Below are positions 53,404 through 60,747 of a stretch of 64,000 bases of DNA, piece by piece. Location: the NCBI RefSeq assembly GCF_034627025.1, contig NZ_CP141048.1, positions 2,492,001 through 2,556,000 of the forward strand, given 5' to 3'. This DNA comes from Microvirga lotononidis. GTDB taxonomy: Bacteria > Pseudomonadota > Alphaproteobacteria > Rhizobiales > Beijerinckiaceae. The notes beneath the pieces were generated by a model. The model was not told the origin of the DNA. It saw nothing but the letters and a program-made list of their open reading frames with translations, and made no database searches. How positions within the stretch are numbered: position 1 is the first letter of the stretch; every line of letters starts with the position of its first letter. Both the position numbers and the translations under genes were made by a program.

Positions 53404-54297
53404 ATGAAGCCGGTGGACGATGCCAGGCAGGAGAACGCCCTCAATAAGGAGCACGAAGATTCCGCATATCCTACGGCTTGTCAGGAGCCGATCACGGTTA
53501 TTCCCTTCAATGGGACCAAGGCCTCGCGAGGAGCGCGGGCCATCGCGTCGGAGGTGCCGGTCAATCTCGTCTATGGCGGCATTCCCTTCGCGGTCATGAT
53601 GACGACGCCCTCGGACTTGGAGGATTTCGCACTGGGCTTCAGCCTTACAGAGGGCGTCATCAAGCATCCGCATGACATCCGTGGCATTCGCATCGAGCAG
53701 GATGAGCGTGGCCTTCGTCTCGCCATCGACCTGGTTCCCGACAGGCTGCACGAACATCTGGCGCGGAAGCGCGCCCTGTCTGGTCGAACGGGCTGCGGAT
53801 TATGCGGCATCGACGATCTCAAGTCTCTGCCGCAGGCCCGGGCAAATGAAGGGAATGCGCCCGTCATCGCCTTGCCGGCCATTCAGTCCGCTCTCCTCGG
53901 GCTTGATCGTCGGCAGGCTCTCAACGAACTGACGCATGCCGTCCATGCGGCCGCCTGGGCCGATCTCGATGGAGCGATCCGCTTCGTCCGCGAGGATGTC
54001 GGTCGCCATAATGCTCTCGACAAGCTCATCGGAGCGGCATGCCGGGCGGGCACGGAACCGGACAGTGGTTTCGTCATCGTCACAAGCCGCTGTTCTTTCG
54101 AGCTGGTGGAGAAGGTTGCCGCCTTCGGAGCGCGGACACTCGTTTCGATCTCGGCGCCGACCTCGCTCGCCTTGGAGCGGGCGCGGCATCTCGACATCAC
54201 GCTCATCGGGATCGCTCGTCGCGACTCCATGACGGTCTTCCATGGAATCGACCGCATCAGCGGCGCACAGCCATTTGGAACCCAAGCGGATATATGA
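53404..54297 (+). CDS. fdhD: Formate dehydrogenase accessory sulfurtransferase FdhD
   Basis: 297 residues from the ATG at 53404 (AAGGGAG upstream; an in-frame TTG 18 bases earlier is less likely). FdhD carries sulfur from the cysteine desulfurase to the bis-MGD cofactor of FdoG. The catalytic CxxC is in GRTGCGLCGIDDL; other family blocks are PVNLVYGGIPFAVMMTTPSDLEDFALGFSLTEGVI, FVREDVGRHNALDKLIGA and TSRCSFELVEKVAAFG. It is divergent from selD and completes the accessory set for the selenoenzyme. Confidence 0.95.
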   Translation: MKPVDDARQENALNKEHEDSAYPTACQEPITVIPFNGTKASRGARAIASEVPVNLVYGGIPFAVMMTTPSDLEDFALGFSLTEGVIKHPHDIRGIRIEQDERGLRLAIDLVPDRLHEHLARKRALSGRTGCGLCGIDDLKSLPQARANEGNAPVIALPAIQSALLGLDRRQALNELTHAVHAAAWADLDGAIRFVREDVGRHNALDKLIGAACRAGTEPDSGFVIVTSRCSFELVEKVAAFGARTLVSISAPTSLALERARHLDITLIGIARRDSMTVFHGIDRISGAQPFGTQADI

Positions 54298-54353
54298 TGG
54301 CTGCCTATCATCGCGAGGAGGCAGGGCTTTGCGCCCTCGCTTTCGATCCGGTT

Positions 54354-55094
54354 CTATTGAACATGCCCGGTGAACACATATCCCACGCCACGCACCGATT
54401 TCACGAGCATGGGGTGCTTCGGATCCGTCTCGATCTTGCGCCGCAGGCGCGCCACCTGGGCATCGATCGAGCGGTCGATGGCCTCCCAGTGCCGTCCTCG
54501 TGTCAGGTCCATCAGCTGATCGCGGTTCAGAACTCGGCCGGGATGGCGAGCAAAGGTTGCCAGAAGCTCGAATTCCCCGGTTGTCAACGTGATTTCGGCG
54601 CCGTTCGGCGCCTTCAGCTCTCGCCGTCCCAGATCGAGCCGCCATCCATCGAACCGGATGACATCGCCCGCATGCGGCAGTGCCATGGGGCTTGGTTCCA
54701 GCGGCAAGGTTGGTTGGGTGCGGCGCAGGACGCTCCTGATCCGAGCCAGAACCTCGCGCAAGTGGAACGGCTTGGCGATATAATCGTCCGCTCCCACCTC
54801 CAGGCCGACCACCATGTCCACCATGTCCGACCGGCCGGTCAGCATGATGATTCCTGTCTTCCCGGTGCTCGGTCGTGCCCGAACCTCCCGAGCGAGCTGA
54901 AAGCCGTCCTCGCCGGGTAGGACCAGATCCAGCAACACCAGATCGATCTTCGACTTGGTCAGGCATTCCCGCATGGCCTCGCCGTTGGCGGCGGCGCTGA
55001 CCTGAAATCCTTCATCGGCCAGATAGCGGCTGATCATCTGACGGATTCTGGCATCGTCATCGACGATGAGGATATGCGGCGCATCTGTCATCAC
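54354..55094 (-). CDS. OmpR-family response regulator (FxkR-like)
   Basis: 246 residues. Receiver domain HILIVDDDARIRQMISRYLADEGF with phosphoacceptor Asp in IDLVLLDLVLPGEDG, MLTGRSDMVDMVVGLEVGADDYIAKPF. Winged-helix output domain EITLTTGEFELLATFARHPGRVLNRDQLMDLTRGR and SIDAQVARLRRKIETDPKHPMLVKSVRGVGYVFTG. It is divergent from the FixK-like gene; 10-bp-spaced repeats in the spacer are of the type such regulators bind. With the hybrid FixL-like kinase at 56256 the set matches the hFixL-FxkR-FixK cascade of Rhizobium etli. Assignment by context and family, not by alignment. Confidence 0.82.
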   Translation of the reverse strand: MMTDAPHILIVDDDARIRQMISRYLADEGFQVSAAANGEAMRECLTKSKIDLVLLDLVLPGEDGFQLAREVRARPSTGKTGIIMLTGRSDMVDMVVGLEVGADDYIAKPFHLREVLARIRSVLRRTQPTLPLEPSPMALPHAGDVIRFDGWRLDLGRRELKAPNGAEITLTTGEFELLATFARHPGRVLNRDQLMDLTRGRHWEAIDRSIDAQVARLRRKIETDPKHPMLVKSVRGVGYVFTGHVQ

Positions 55095-55271
55095 CGGCCA
55101 AGGTCCATGAGTTCCGTCGCTCTTGACGTTGGTGCTGCTGCGTTATGGGACAAGCCCTAGATCTGGGAATCCTCCTAAATTGCCACGGTTGAGCGAGGAT
55201 CGGTCTCCGATGCATGCGCTCAAACTCCGGGGCAGCTCTCCAGGTTGGATACGTGGACGCGTCACGGATTG

Positions 55272-55296
55272 TTACAAGCCGGCACATACTCGTACA
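55272..55296. promoter_or_regulatory. K-box-like tandem repeats upstream of the FixK-like gene
   Basis: TTACA (55272), GCACA (55282) and GTACA (55292), exactly 10 bases apart, one helical turn. The same arrangement and nearly the same sequence occurs at 59142-59166. Probable site for the OmpR-type regulator at 54354. Confidence 0.55.
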
Positions 55297-55365
55297 GGAC
55301 AACGGCACGGGTGTGACATTCGCCTGCTTTAGTCATGGCAATCCGGATCGTGATTGGAGCATTTC

Positions 55366-56115
55366 ATGTACTCCTCGCATCTCCTTTCCTCGGTTGGGAG
55401 CGCGGCCATCCCGACATTTGGTCCGCCAGCGGAGCCTTTAACCTTGGATATTGTGTTTGCCGGCCAGCCGGCGAACAAATTTGCCGCTGGGGAAGGAGTG
55501 TTCTGGGAGGGGGATAAGTCTGCCGATATCTTCCAGATCATCGAAGGCTGCCTGCGCCTTTACCGTATCCTGCCGGACGGACGACGAGCCATCATGGGCT
55601 TTAGGTTCGCCGGCGAGACGCTCGGCCTCTCCTGCGAAGGAACTTATTGCTACACAGCCGAGGCGGTCACGTCCGTTCGGCTGCGTCGACTGAGCCGCGC
55701 CCGGCTGCGGGCGATGGGAGAGGAGGTCAGGCAATTGCAACCGCTGCTCCTTGCGAAGATCTTCGAGGAGATTCGCGCTGCCCGGCAGCACATCATCGTG
55801 CTGGGGCAGCTGGGAGCCGAGGAGCGGACGGCTCATTTTCTGGTGTCGGCGGCCCGTCGGACAGGAGCTGACCAGCGGCGTCCGGTTACGATCGAGTTGC
55901 CGATGACGCGCCAGGACATTGCCGATTACCTTGGCCTGACCATCGAGACTGTTTGCCGTGTCCTATCGAAGCTCAAGCGCGATGGATTGGTCGCCTTGGA
56001 AGGCCGTCACAAGATCATCCTTATGCGAATGACTGATCTGCAGCACCTCGCAGGCGAGTTCGATGATGCTGACCCGCATGCTCCAACCTACATTCAGGCC
56101 AAGTGGCCACAATGA
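55366..56115 (+). CDS. Crp/Fnr-family regulator, FixK-like
   Basis: 249 residues from the ATG at 55366, with GGAG 6 bases upstream; a TTG at 55354 would add four residues. N-terminal cyclic-nucleotide-like beta roll (FAAGEGVFWEGDKSADIFQIIEGCLRLYRILPDGRRAIMGF), a long dimer helix, and the helix-turn-helix MTRQDIADYLGLTIETVCRVLSKLKRDGLV with the E-T-V-x-R recognition pattern of FNR/FixK proteins. It lacks the N-terminal cysteine cluster of FNR, so like FixK it would not sense oxygen itself but be made in response to the FixL-type cascade next to it. Confidence 0.87.
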   Translation: MYSSHLLSSVGSAAIPTFGPPAEPLTLDIVFAGQPANKFAAGEGVFWEGDKSADIFQIIEGCLRLYRILPDGRRAIMGFRFAGETLGLSCEGTYCYTAEAVTSVRLRRLSRARLRAMGEEVRQLQPLLLAKIFEEIRAARQHIIVLGQLGAEERTAHFLVSAARRTGADQRRPVTIELPMTRQDIADYLGLTIETVCRVLSKLKRDGLVALEGRHKIILMRMTDLQHLAGEFDDADPHAPTYIQAKWPQ

Positions 56116-56255
56116 AGGATGAAAAGGTCGCTCTTTCCACTTCTGATGATACACTGACCGGGGAGTGAGCATCAGGCCGGTCCCGAAAGCGCCGGTCCAT
56201 TTTTCCGACGATGCTCTAGTCCGGATTTCGGTGTTTCTGAGCGGGTAACCGAGCC

Positions 56256-59099
56256 ATGATCTCCCGGAATGATGTGGAATTGCCGGCGACCTTACGAGAT
56301 CTATCGCCTCTTTCCCCTTCTGGTCAGAAGCATTCGGGAGCGGGATTGGATCGCATGAGCCACGATGTCAAAGGGGCGCATCCATCGGGTTCCTCCGGAG
56401 GGACGGCCGATCTGGTCAACAGCCCCGATCATTCGCTCTTCCAACTCGTGTTCGACCAAGTGGTCGTCGGTATTGAGCTGGTGGATAGCAATGGCCGCTT
56501 GCTCGACGTCAATGCGGCCGTCTGTACTCTGCTCGGCTATGCAAAAAATGAGCTGATCGGGCGCAGCTTCGAGGAGATCATTCATCCCGAGGATCGACCG
56601 CGGGTGTTGGCGCTCGCGGCCCAACTCATGGCGCGCGAGATTCCAAGTTACCGGATCGAGAAACGCTACCTGTGCAAGAGCGGTGAGACCGCCTGGGTTC
56701 GCGTAACCTCTTCCTTGGCCGCGGCCGATCCTGACCATCCCTATCGTCTTTCGATCGTCGAGGATATCGGCGAGCGAAAGCAGGCCGAGGAAGTGCAGCG
56801 GGCGAGCGAAGCTCGTCTGCGCACCGTGCTGGAGGCTATCCCCATCGGGGCAATTCTGTCGGACGCCGAAGGCCGTGTAATCGAGGCCAACAAGGCCTAT
56901 CTCGATCTGATCGGGCGCTCGCTGGCGGATCTCCATGCGGGCCGGGTGCGTTGGGACGAAATCACGCCGCCCGAATGGCTGGCCGCCGACGAGCGGGCGA
57001 TCGCCGAGGCCCGGGCCCACGGCGTCTCCTCCATGTACGAGAAAGAATATCTCCGCAACGGCGAACGCATTCCGGTTCTCCTGAAACTGGCTTCCGTCAA
57101 AAACGGCCATACCTTCGCGGTGTTTGCACTCGATCTTTCAGAGCGTAAGGCCTCCGAGGCAGCCCTGCAGGCACGGACGACGGAGTGGGAGGCTCTGATC
57201 GAGACTGCGCCGGTAGCCGTCTGGTTCACCTACGACCCCGACCTGCGTGAGGTGAGGGCCAATCGGCTCGCCTCCGAGTTGCTCGAACTGCCTCTCGCCT
57301 TGTGTCTGCCCGATCAGAGTTCCGGGGCACTGTCTTACAGCCACACCTTCCGGAACGGTCTGGAAGTCCCTCCGGATCAGGCGCCTCTTCGACGAGCGAT
57401 CCAAGGCGAGGAAGTGCGCAATGAGGAATGGGAGTGCCATTTCGAGGATGGTCGGCGTGTGGACCTGCTGTACAACGCTTCGCCGCTGCGGGACAATTCC
57501 GGAACGGTGGTCGGGGCCATTGCCGCCGCCGTCGATATCACGGCTCGCAGGCATTCGGAGGCCGTGCTGCAGGAACGCGAGGCGCGTCTCCATTCCATTC
57601 TGGAAACGGTGCCGGAGGCTCTCATCACGATCAGCGAACAGGGAATCGTCGAGTCCTTCAGCCGCTCGGCCGCTGCGCTTTTCGGTTACCTTCCCGACGA
57701 GGTGATCGGGCGAAACATCAGCATGCTGATGCCTTCGCCATATCGGGAAGCGCATGGCAGCTACTTGGAGCGGTACCTCCAGACGGGCGAGAAGCGCATC
57801 ATCGGCATCGGGCGTGTCGTCAGCGGGCAGCGCAAGGACGGCAGCGTGTTTCCCATGGAACTCGCCGTTGGCGAGGTTAAGGTGGGCGGACAGCATATGT
57901 TCACCGGTTTCATCCGCGATCTCACAGCAACCCAGAAAGTCGAACAGGAACTGCGTCAGGCCCAGAAGATGGAAGCGGTCGGCCAACTGACCGGCGGCGT
58001 TGCTCACGACTTCAACAATCTGCTCACCATCATTCTCGGCAATCTCGAGATGCTCGAGATGCGGCTGACTGATGATCGTGACTTGGAGTTGGTGCGAGAG
58101 GCACGAGAGACGGCTGAGAATGGTGCTCAGCTGACCGAACGTCTGCTCGCCTTCGGGCGTCGGCAGCCGCTGCAGCCCAAGCTGACGGATGTCGGGGATC
58201 TCCTAGGCGAGATGGTACCCCTGTTGCGGCGCACATTGGGTGAGACGGTCCAGGTGAGGAGCCGCTCGGACAGCGATCTCTGGCAGGTCCTGGTCGATCC
58301 GAGCCAGTTGCAGAACGCGATCCTGAACTTGGCGATCAACGCTCGTGATGCAATGACTTCTGGCGGTCGGCTGACGATCATGGCCGAGAATGCAGAGCTT
58401 GAACCGGACTATGCCCGCCTGCATCCGGAAGTTCGAGCAGGTCGTTATGTGCTGGTGGCCGTCACAGATACCGGCACAGGCATGCCGAAGGAGATTCAGG
58501 AGCGCGCATTCGAGCCATTCTTCACCACGAAGGAGGTGGGGGCCGGAAGCGGGCTCGGCCTATCGATGGTCTATGGCTTCGTCAAGCAGTCAGGCGGTCA
58601 TGTGACGATCTATAGTGAGATCGGTCATGGAACGACCATCAGGATGTATCTTCCCCGGGCCGCGACGCTGGAGGAGTCTACGGAGGCACCTGCACCCTCG
58701 ACATCCGTGGACGCCTTGCGTGGACAGGGAGAAGCCGTGCTGCTGGTCGAGGACGAGGCACGGGTACGGCGGATGACGGCAGCTCGTCTGTACGACTTGG
58801 GCTACCGCGTGCTGGATGCGGCCAATGGTCCAGCAGCACTGGCACTCTTAGATCTACATCCGGAGATCGAGCTGCTGTTTACCGATATGGTAATGCCTGG
58901 CGGCATGACGGGCACTGATCTGGCGGAAGCGGTGCGTAGCAGGCGGCCTAAGACCAAGGTCCTGTTCACATCAGGGTATGCGGAGCCGGATGTGGTGCGC
59001 CGCGGCCAAGAAACCGAAGCGCGCTGGCTGAAAAAACCTTACAGTACTCTAGAGCTGGCGCGGACCATCCGAGAGGTTCTCGATGCCACGGAATCATAG
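56256..59099 (+). CDS. Hybrid sensor kinase with FixL-type heme PAS domain
   Basis: 947 residues without membrane helices. Four PAS-type domains (about 64-185, 190-305, 312-430, 440-560), a HisKA domain with phosphoacceptor His584 in GGVAHDFNNLL, an ATPase domain (DTGTGMPKEIQERAFEPFF, GAGSGLGLSMVYGFV) and a C-terminal receiver with Asp in LLFTDMVMPG. The fourth PAS follows FixL: IVESFSRSAAALFGYLPDEVIGRN, then His500 at the heme-ligand position and Arg520 at the oxygen-sensing arginine position (GRVVSGQRKDGS), 20 residues apart exactly as His200 and Arg220 in Bradyrhizobium FixL. A soluble hybrid oxygen sensor, probably feeding the FxkR-like regulator and FixK. Confidence 0.87.
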   Translation: MISRNDVELPATLRDLSPLSPSGQKHSGAGLDRMSHDVKGAHPSGSSGGTADLVNSPDHSLFQLVFDQVVVGIELVDSNGRLLDVNAAVCTLLGYAKNELIGRSFEEIIHPEDRPRVLALAAQLMAREIPSYRIEKRYLCKSGETAWVRVTSSLAAADPDHPYRLSIVEDIGERKQAEEVQRASEARLRTVLEAIPIGAILSDAEGRVIEANKAYLDLIGRSLADLHAGRVRWDEITPPEWLAADERAIAEARAHGVSSMYEKEYLRNGERIPVLLKLASVKNGHTFAVFALDLSERKASEAALQARTTEWEALIETAPVAVWFTYDPDLREVRANRLASELLELPLALCLPDQSSGALSYSHTFRNGLEVPPDQAPLRRAIQGEEVRNEEWECHFEDGRRVDLLYNASPLRDNSGTVVGAIAAAVDITARRHSEAVLQEREARLHSILETVPEALITISEQGIVESFSRSAAALFGYLPDEVIGRNISMLMPSPYREAHGSYLERYLQTGEKRIIGIGRVVSGQRKDGSVFPMELAVGEVKVGGQHMFTGFIRDLTATQKVEQELRQAQKMEAVGQLTGGVAHDFNNLLTIILGNLEMLEMRLTDDRDLELVREARETAENGAQLTERLLAFGRRQPLQPKLTDVGDLLGEMVPLLRRTLGETVQVRSRSDSDLWQVLVDPSQLQNAILNLAINARDAMTSGGRLTIMAENAELEPDYARLHPEVRAGRYVLVAVTDTGTGMPKEIQERAFEPFFTTKEVGAGSGLGLSMVYGFVKQSGGHVTIYSEIGHGTTIRMYLPRAATLEESTEAPAPSTSVDALRGQGEAVLLVEDEARVRRMTAARLYDLGYRVLDAANGPAALALLDLHPEIELLFTDMVMPGGMTGTDLAEAVRSRRPKTKVLFTSGYAEPDVVRRGQETEARWLKKPYSTLELARTIREVLDATES

Positions 59100-59141
59100 C
59101 CGAGAAGCAGGCCAGATCATGCGCGTAGGCTCGCACGTCTA

Positions 59142-59166
59142 TTACAAACCGTCACATAACGGCACA
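59142..59166. promoter_or_regulatory. K-box-like tandem repeats upstream of the small membrane protein gene
   Basis: TTACA (59142), TCACA (59152) and GCACA (59162) at 10-base steps, closely matching 55272-55296. It lies about 75 bases before the ATG at 59243. Confidence 0.5.
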
Positions 59167-59242
59167 CGATTTGGCGGCTATGCGGTTCGGGCGTCACAAA
59201 AGCAGTCTTCTATGGCCCTGTGAACCAAGATGGGAGCCCGCC

Positions 59243-59431
59243 ATGAATGTCGCTCGTCCTATCTCCTTCCTAGGTGCAGGCGCACGGGCAGCCCTTGCGC
59301 TGACAGCTCTCGCCGGGGCAGCGGATTTCGCGACTGGGCTAGCCTTCAGTCGAAGCGCGATTCAGAAGCGGGTGGATGACGTCATGCGGCATGCGCCCAA
59401 TCTGGCTTCGCCCGATGAGGGAGTGAAATAA
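59243..59431 (+). CDS. Small hydrophobic protein of unknown function
   Basis: 62 residues; GGGAG lies 7 bases before the ATG. One hydrophobic segment (FLGAGARAALALTALAGAADFATGLAF, near 9-35) is followed by a polar tail with a basic stretch (SRSAIQKRVDDVMRHAPN). No family recognised. The K-box-like repeats upstream suggest oxygen-dependent control through the FxkR-like regulator. Confidence 0.55.
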   Translation: MNVARPISFLGAGARAALALTALAGAADFATGLAFSRSAIQKRVDDVMRHAPNLASPDEGVK

Positions 59432-59488
59432 GGATCGCACGTCATCGATCACCTCGCCCAACTAAATCTGACTTGAAAGGGGCTTGTC

Positions 59489-59704
59489 ATGCCCGTTTTC
59501 GATGCATCCGCGCTCAACGACAACGATGAGACTTTGATAAATCTGCGTGCCATCCTGGCGAGGCCTAGGGAGAACACGCAAGCGCAGCCTAGACCTCGTC
59601 AGCGAGCTGAAGCTTTGCCCCTGGCCCAGTCTCAGTCCAAGCACTTCGCCGGTATTCCTCTGATCGTCGGCGTTGCGGTATCGATCACTCTTCCAAGTCC
59701 GTAG
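59489..59704 (+). CDS. Small protein of unknown function
   Basis: 71 residues, ATG preceded by AAGGGGC. Acidic N-terminus (PVFDASALNDNDETLINLRAILAR), a Gln/Pro/Arg-rich middle, and a short hydrophobic C-terminal segment (FAGIPLIVGVAVSITLP). No recognised domain. It follows the small membrane protein gene by 57 bases and may share its transcript. Confidence 0.4.
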   Translation: MPVFDASALNDNDETLINLRAILARPRENTQAQPRPRQRAEALPLAQSQSKHFAGIPLIVGVAVSITLPSP

Positions 59705-60033
59705 TGGATTGTTGCTCTAAAATGGACACTTCCGCGAGTGGCTCAGCCGTTATGATCTGGCTGCTCCTGATCGCAATCACTCCATTCTTAACTGCAGCTA
59801 CCCAAAGAAAAGTTACACGGGGCACGGCACGACGGCACGTCGCCGGAACTTTCAGCTCGAGTTGTGACCGGTTGCGGCATTGTGCGCTTGGTAATATCCA
59901 ACCCCGGGCCAGACTCTCCGGGTTGGGCCGATAGAGACAATTTGGCGCCTGTCACAGTCTATTAACATGGTTTAAAAGCGTGAGCGTAGAACCAGAGCTG
60001 TCTCCCGCCATATGCTGGTGGTCGAGGGTTGCC
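59705..60033. other. Intergenic stretch without a convincing gene
   Basis: Holds a short open frame from a GTG at 59704 without ribosome site or family pattern. A hairpin at 59898-59926 (CCAACCCCGG against CCGGGTTGG, one bulge) could end the transcript of the small genes. Nothing else is seen. Confidence 0.4.
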
Positions 60034-60249
60034 ATGGACGTTTCGCTCACCAGCCATCCAGTTTACCGTGCCTATGTAATCGATCCTAACGGTGGGATTC
60101 TGATTGCTCACGCGCTGATCTGCCAATCCGACGATGAGGCGATCAGCAAGGCCAAGGAATACGCAACCGGCAACGCTGTCGAGTTGTGGGACAGGGGACG
60201 CAAGATTGCCTTCATTCCACTGGGAGGCGCACCCTGTGTCATCTTTTAG
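60034..60249 (+). CDS. Small conserved-type hypothetical protein
   Basis: 71 residues from the ATG at 60034. The pattern HPVYRAYVIDPNGGILIAHALICQSDDEAISKAKEYATGNAVELWDRGRKIAFI resembles small rhizobial proteins in which a strand pair (YRAYxxDxxG) is followed by an acidic DDEAI helix and a final VELWxxxRxIA strand. Cytoplasmic; function unknown. Convergent with the DUF6894-like gene. Confidence 0.6.
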   Translation: MDVSLTSHPVYRAYVIDPNGGILIAHALICQSDDEAISKAKEYATGNAVELWDRGRKIAFIPLGGAPCVIF

Positions 60250-60275
60250 AGGGTCGAATCAAAGCTCATCTAATC

Positions 60276-60500
60276 TCATGTCTGTGGTTCGGATGGTTGA
60301 AATGCTACCTTGAAGACCAGGCGACCATCCGTCCCGCTCACGGCGACAAAGCTATGCATTGGATCGCGGCAACGATCCGCAAGGAGAAGGGTCAGGTGTC
60401 GGGCATGCGCTCGGGCAGCATTTTCCTCCGAAAACATCTGACCCAGTCCATCCAATGTCGACTGGCCATCCAGGACGATATTGAAGAAGTATTTGGGCAT
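60276..60500 (-). CDS. DUF6894-like small protein
   Basis: 74 residues from the ATG at 60500. N-terminus PKYFFNIVLDGQSTLDGLGQMF followed by an Ala/Glu/Arg-rich helix (SEENAARAHARHLTLLLADR) and a final strand FVAVSGTDGRLVFKVAF. This matches the PRYFFHVxDG opening and layout of the short DUF6894 proteins common in Hyphomicrobiales. Function unknown. Confidence 0.65.
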   Translation of the reverse strand: MPKYFFNIVLDGQSTLDGLGQMFSEENAARAHARHLTLLLADRCRDPMHSFVAVSGTDGRLVFKVAFQPSEPQT

Positions 60501-60747
60501 AGGATTCATCATCCCCAACACCGCTTCGAAATTACCTACCTGATCGTACCTTCGGTGGCCTTGCCATTTGTCAATCTGACAGAGACACCGTTCAGGTACG
60601 GCATCGGAAATACGGTAGCATCGCTTCGCTCTCGCAGACGATAGCCGCGCGCCAGCCGAGGTCGAACGCTGCGACTGAAGTTCCAGATTTTTGTGCACGC
60701 TGCTCTTGGTTGCTTCTCACCCTCAAGATGTCGAATGCCGCCTCCAA

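Noticed and set aside
59813..59839. Third K-box-like repeat set (TTACACGGGGCACGGCACG)
   Set aside because: The steps are 9 and 13 bases rather than 10 and the second and third elements are GCACG, so it is too weak to list.
59704..59934. 76-codon frame from a GTG after the small protein gene
   Set aside because: No ribosome site and no family pattern; it ends in a hairpin region and the start overlaps the previous stop by chance.
60186..60644. 152-codon plus-strand frame
   Set aside because: It overlaps the 71-residue gene at its start and is antisense to the DUF6894-like gene; no recognisable domain.
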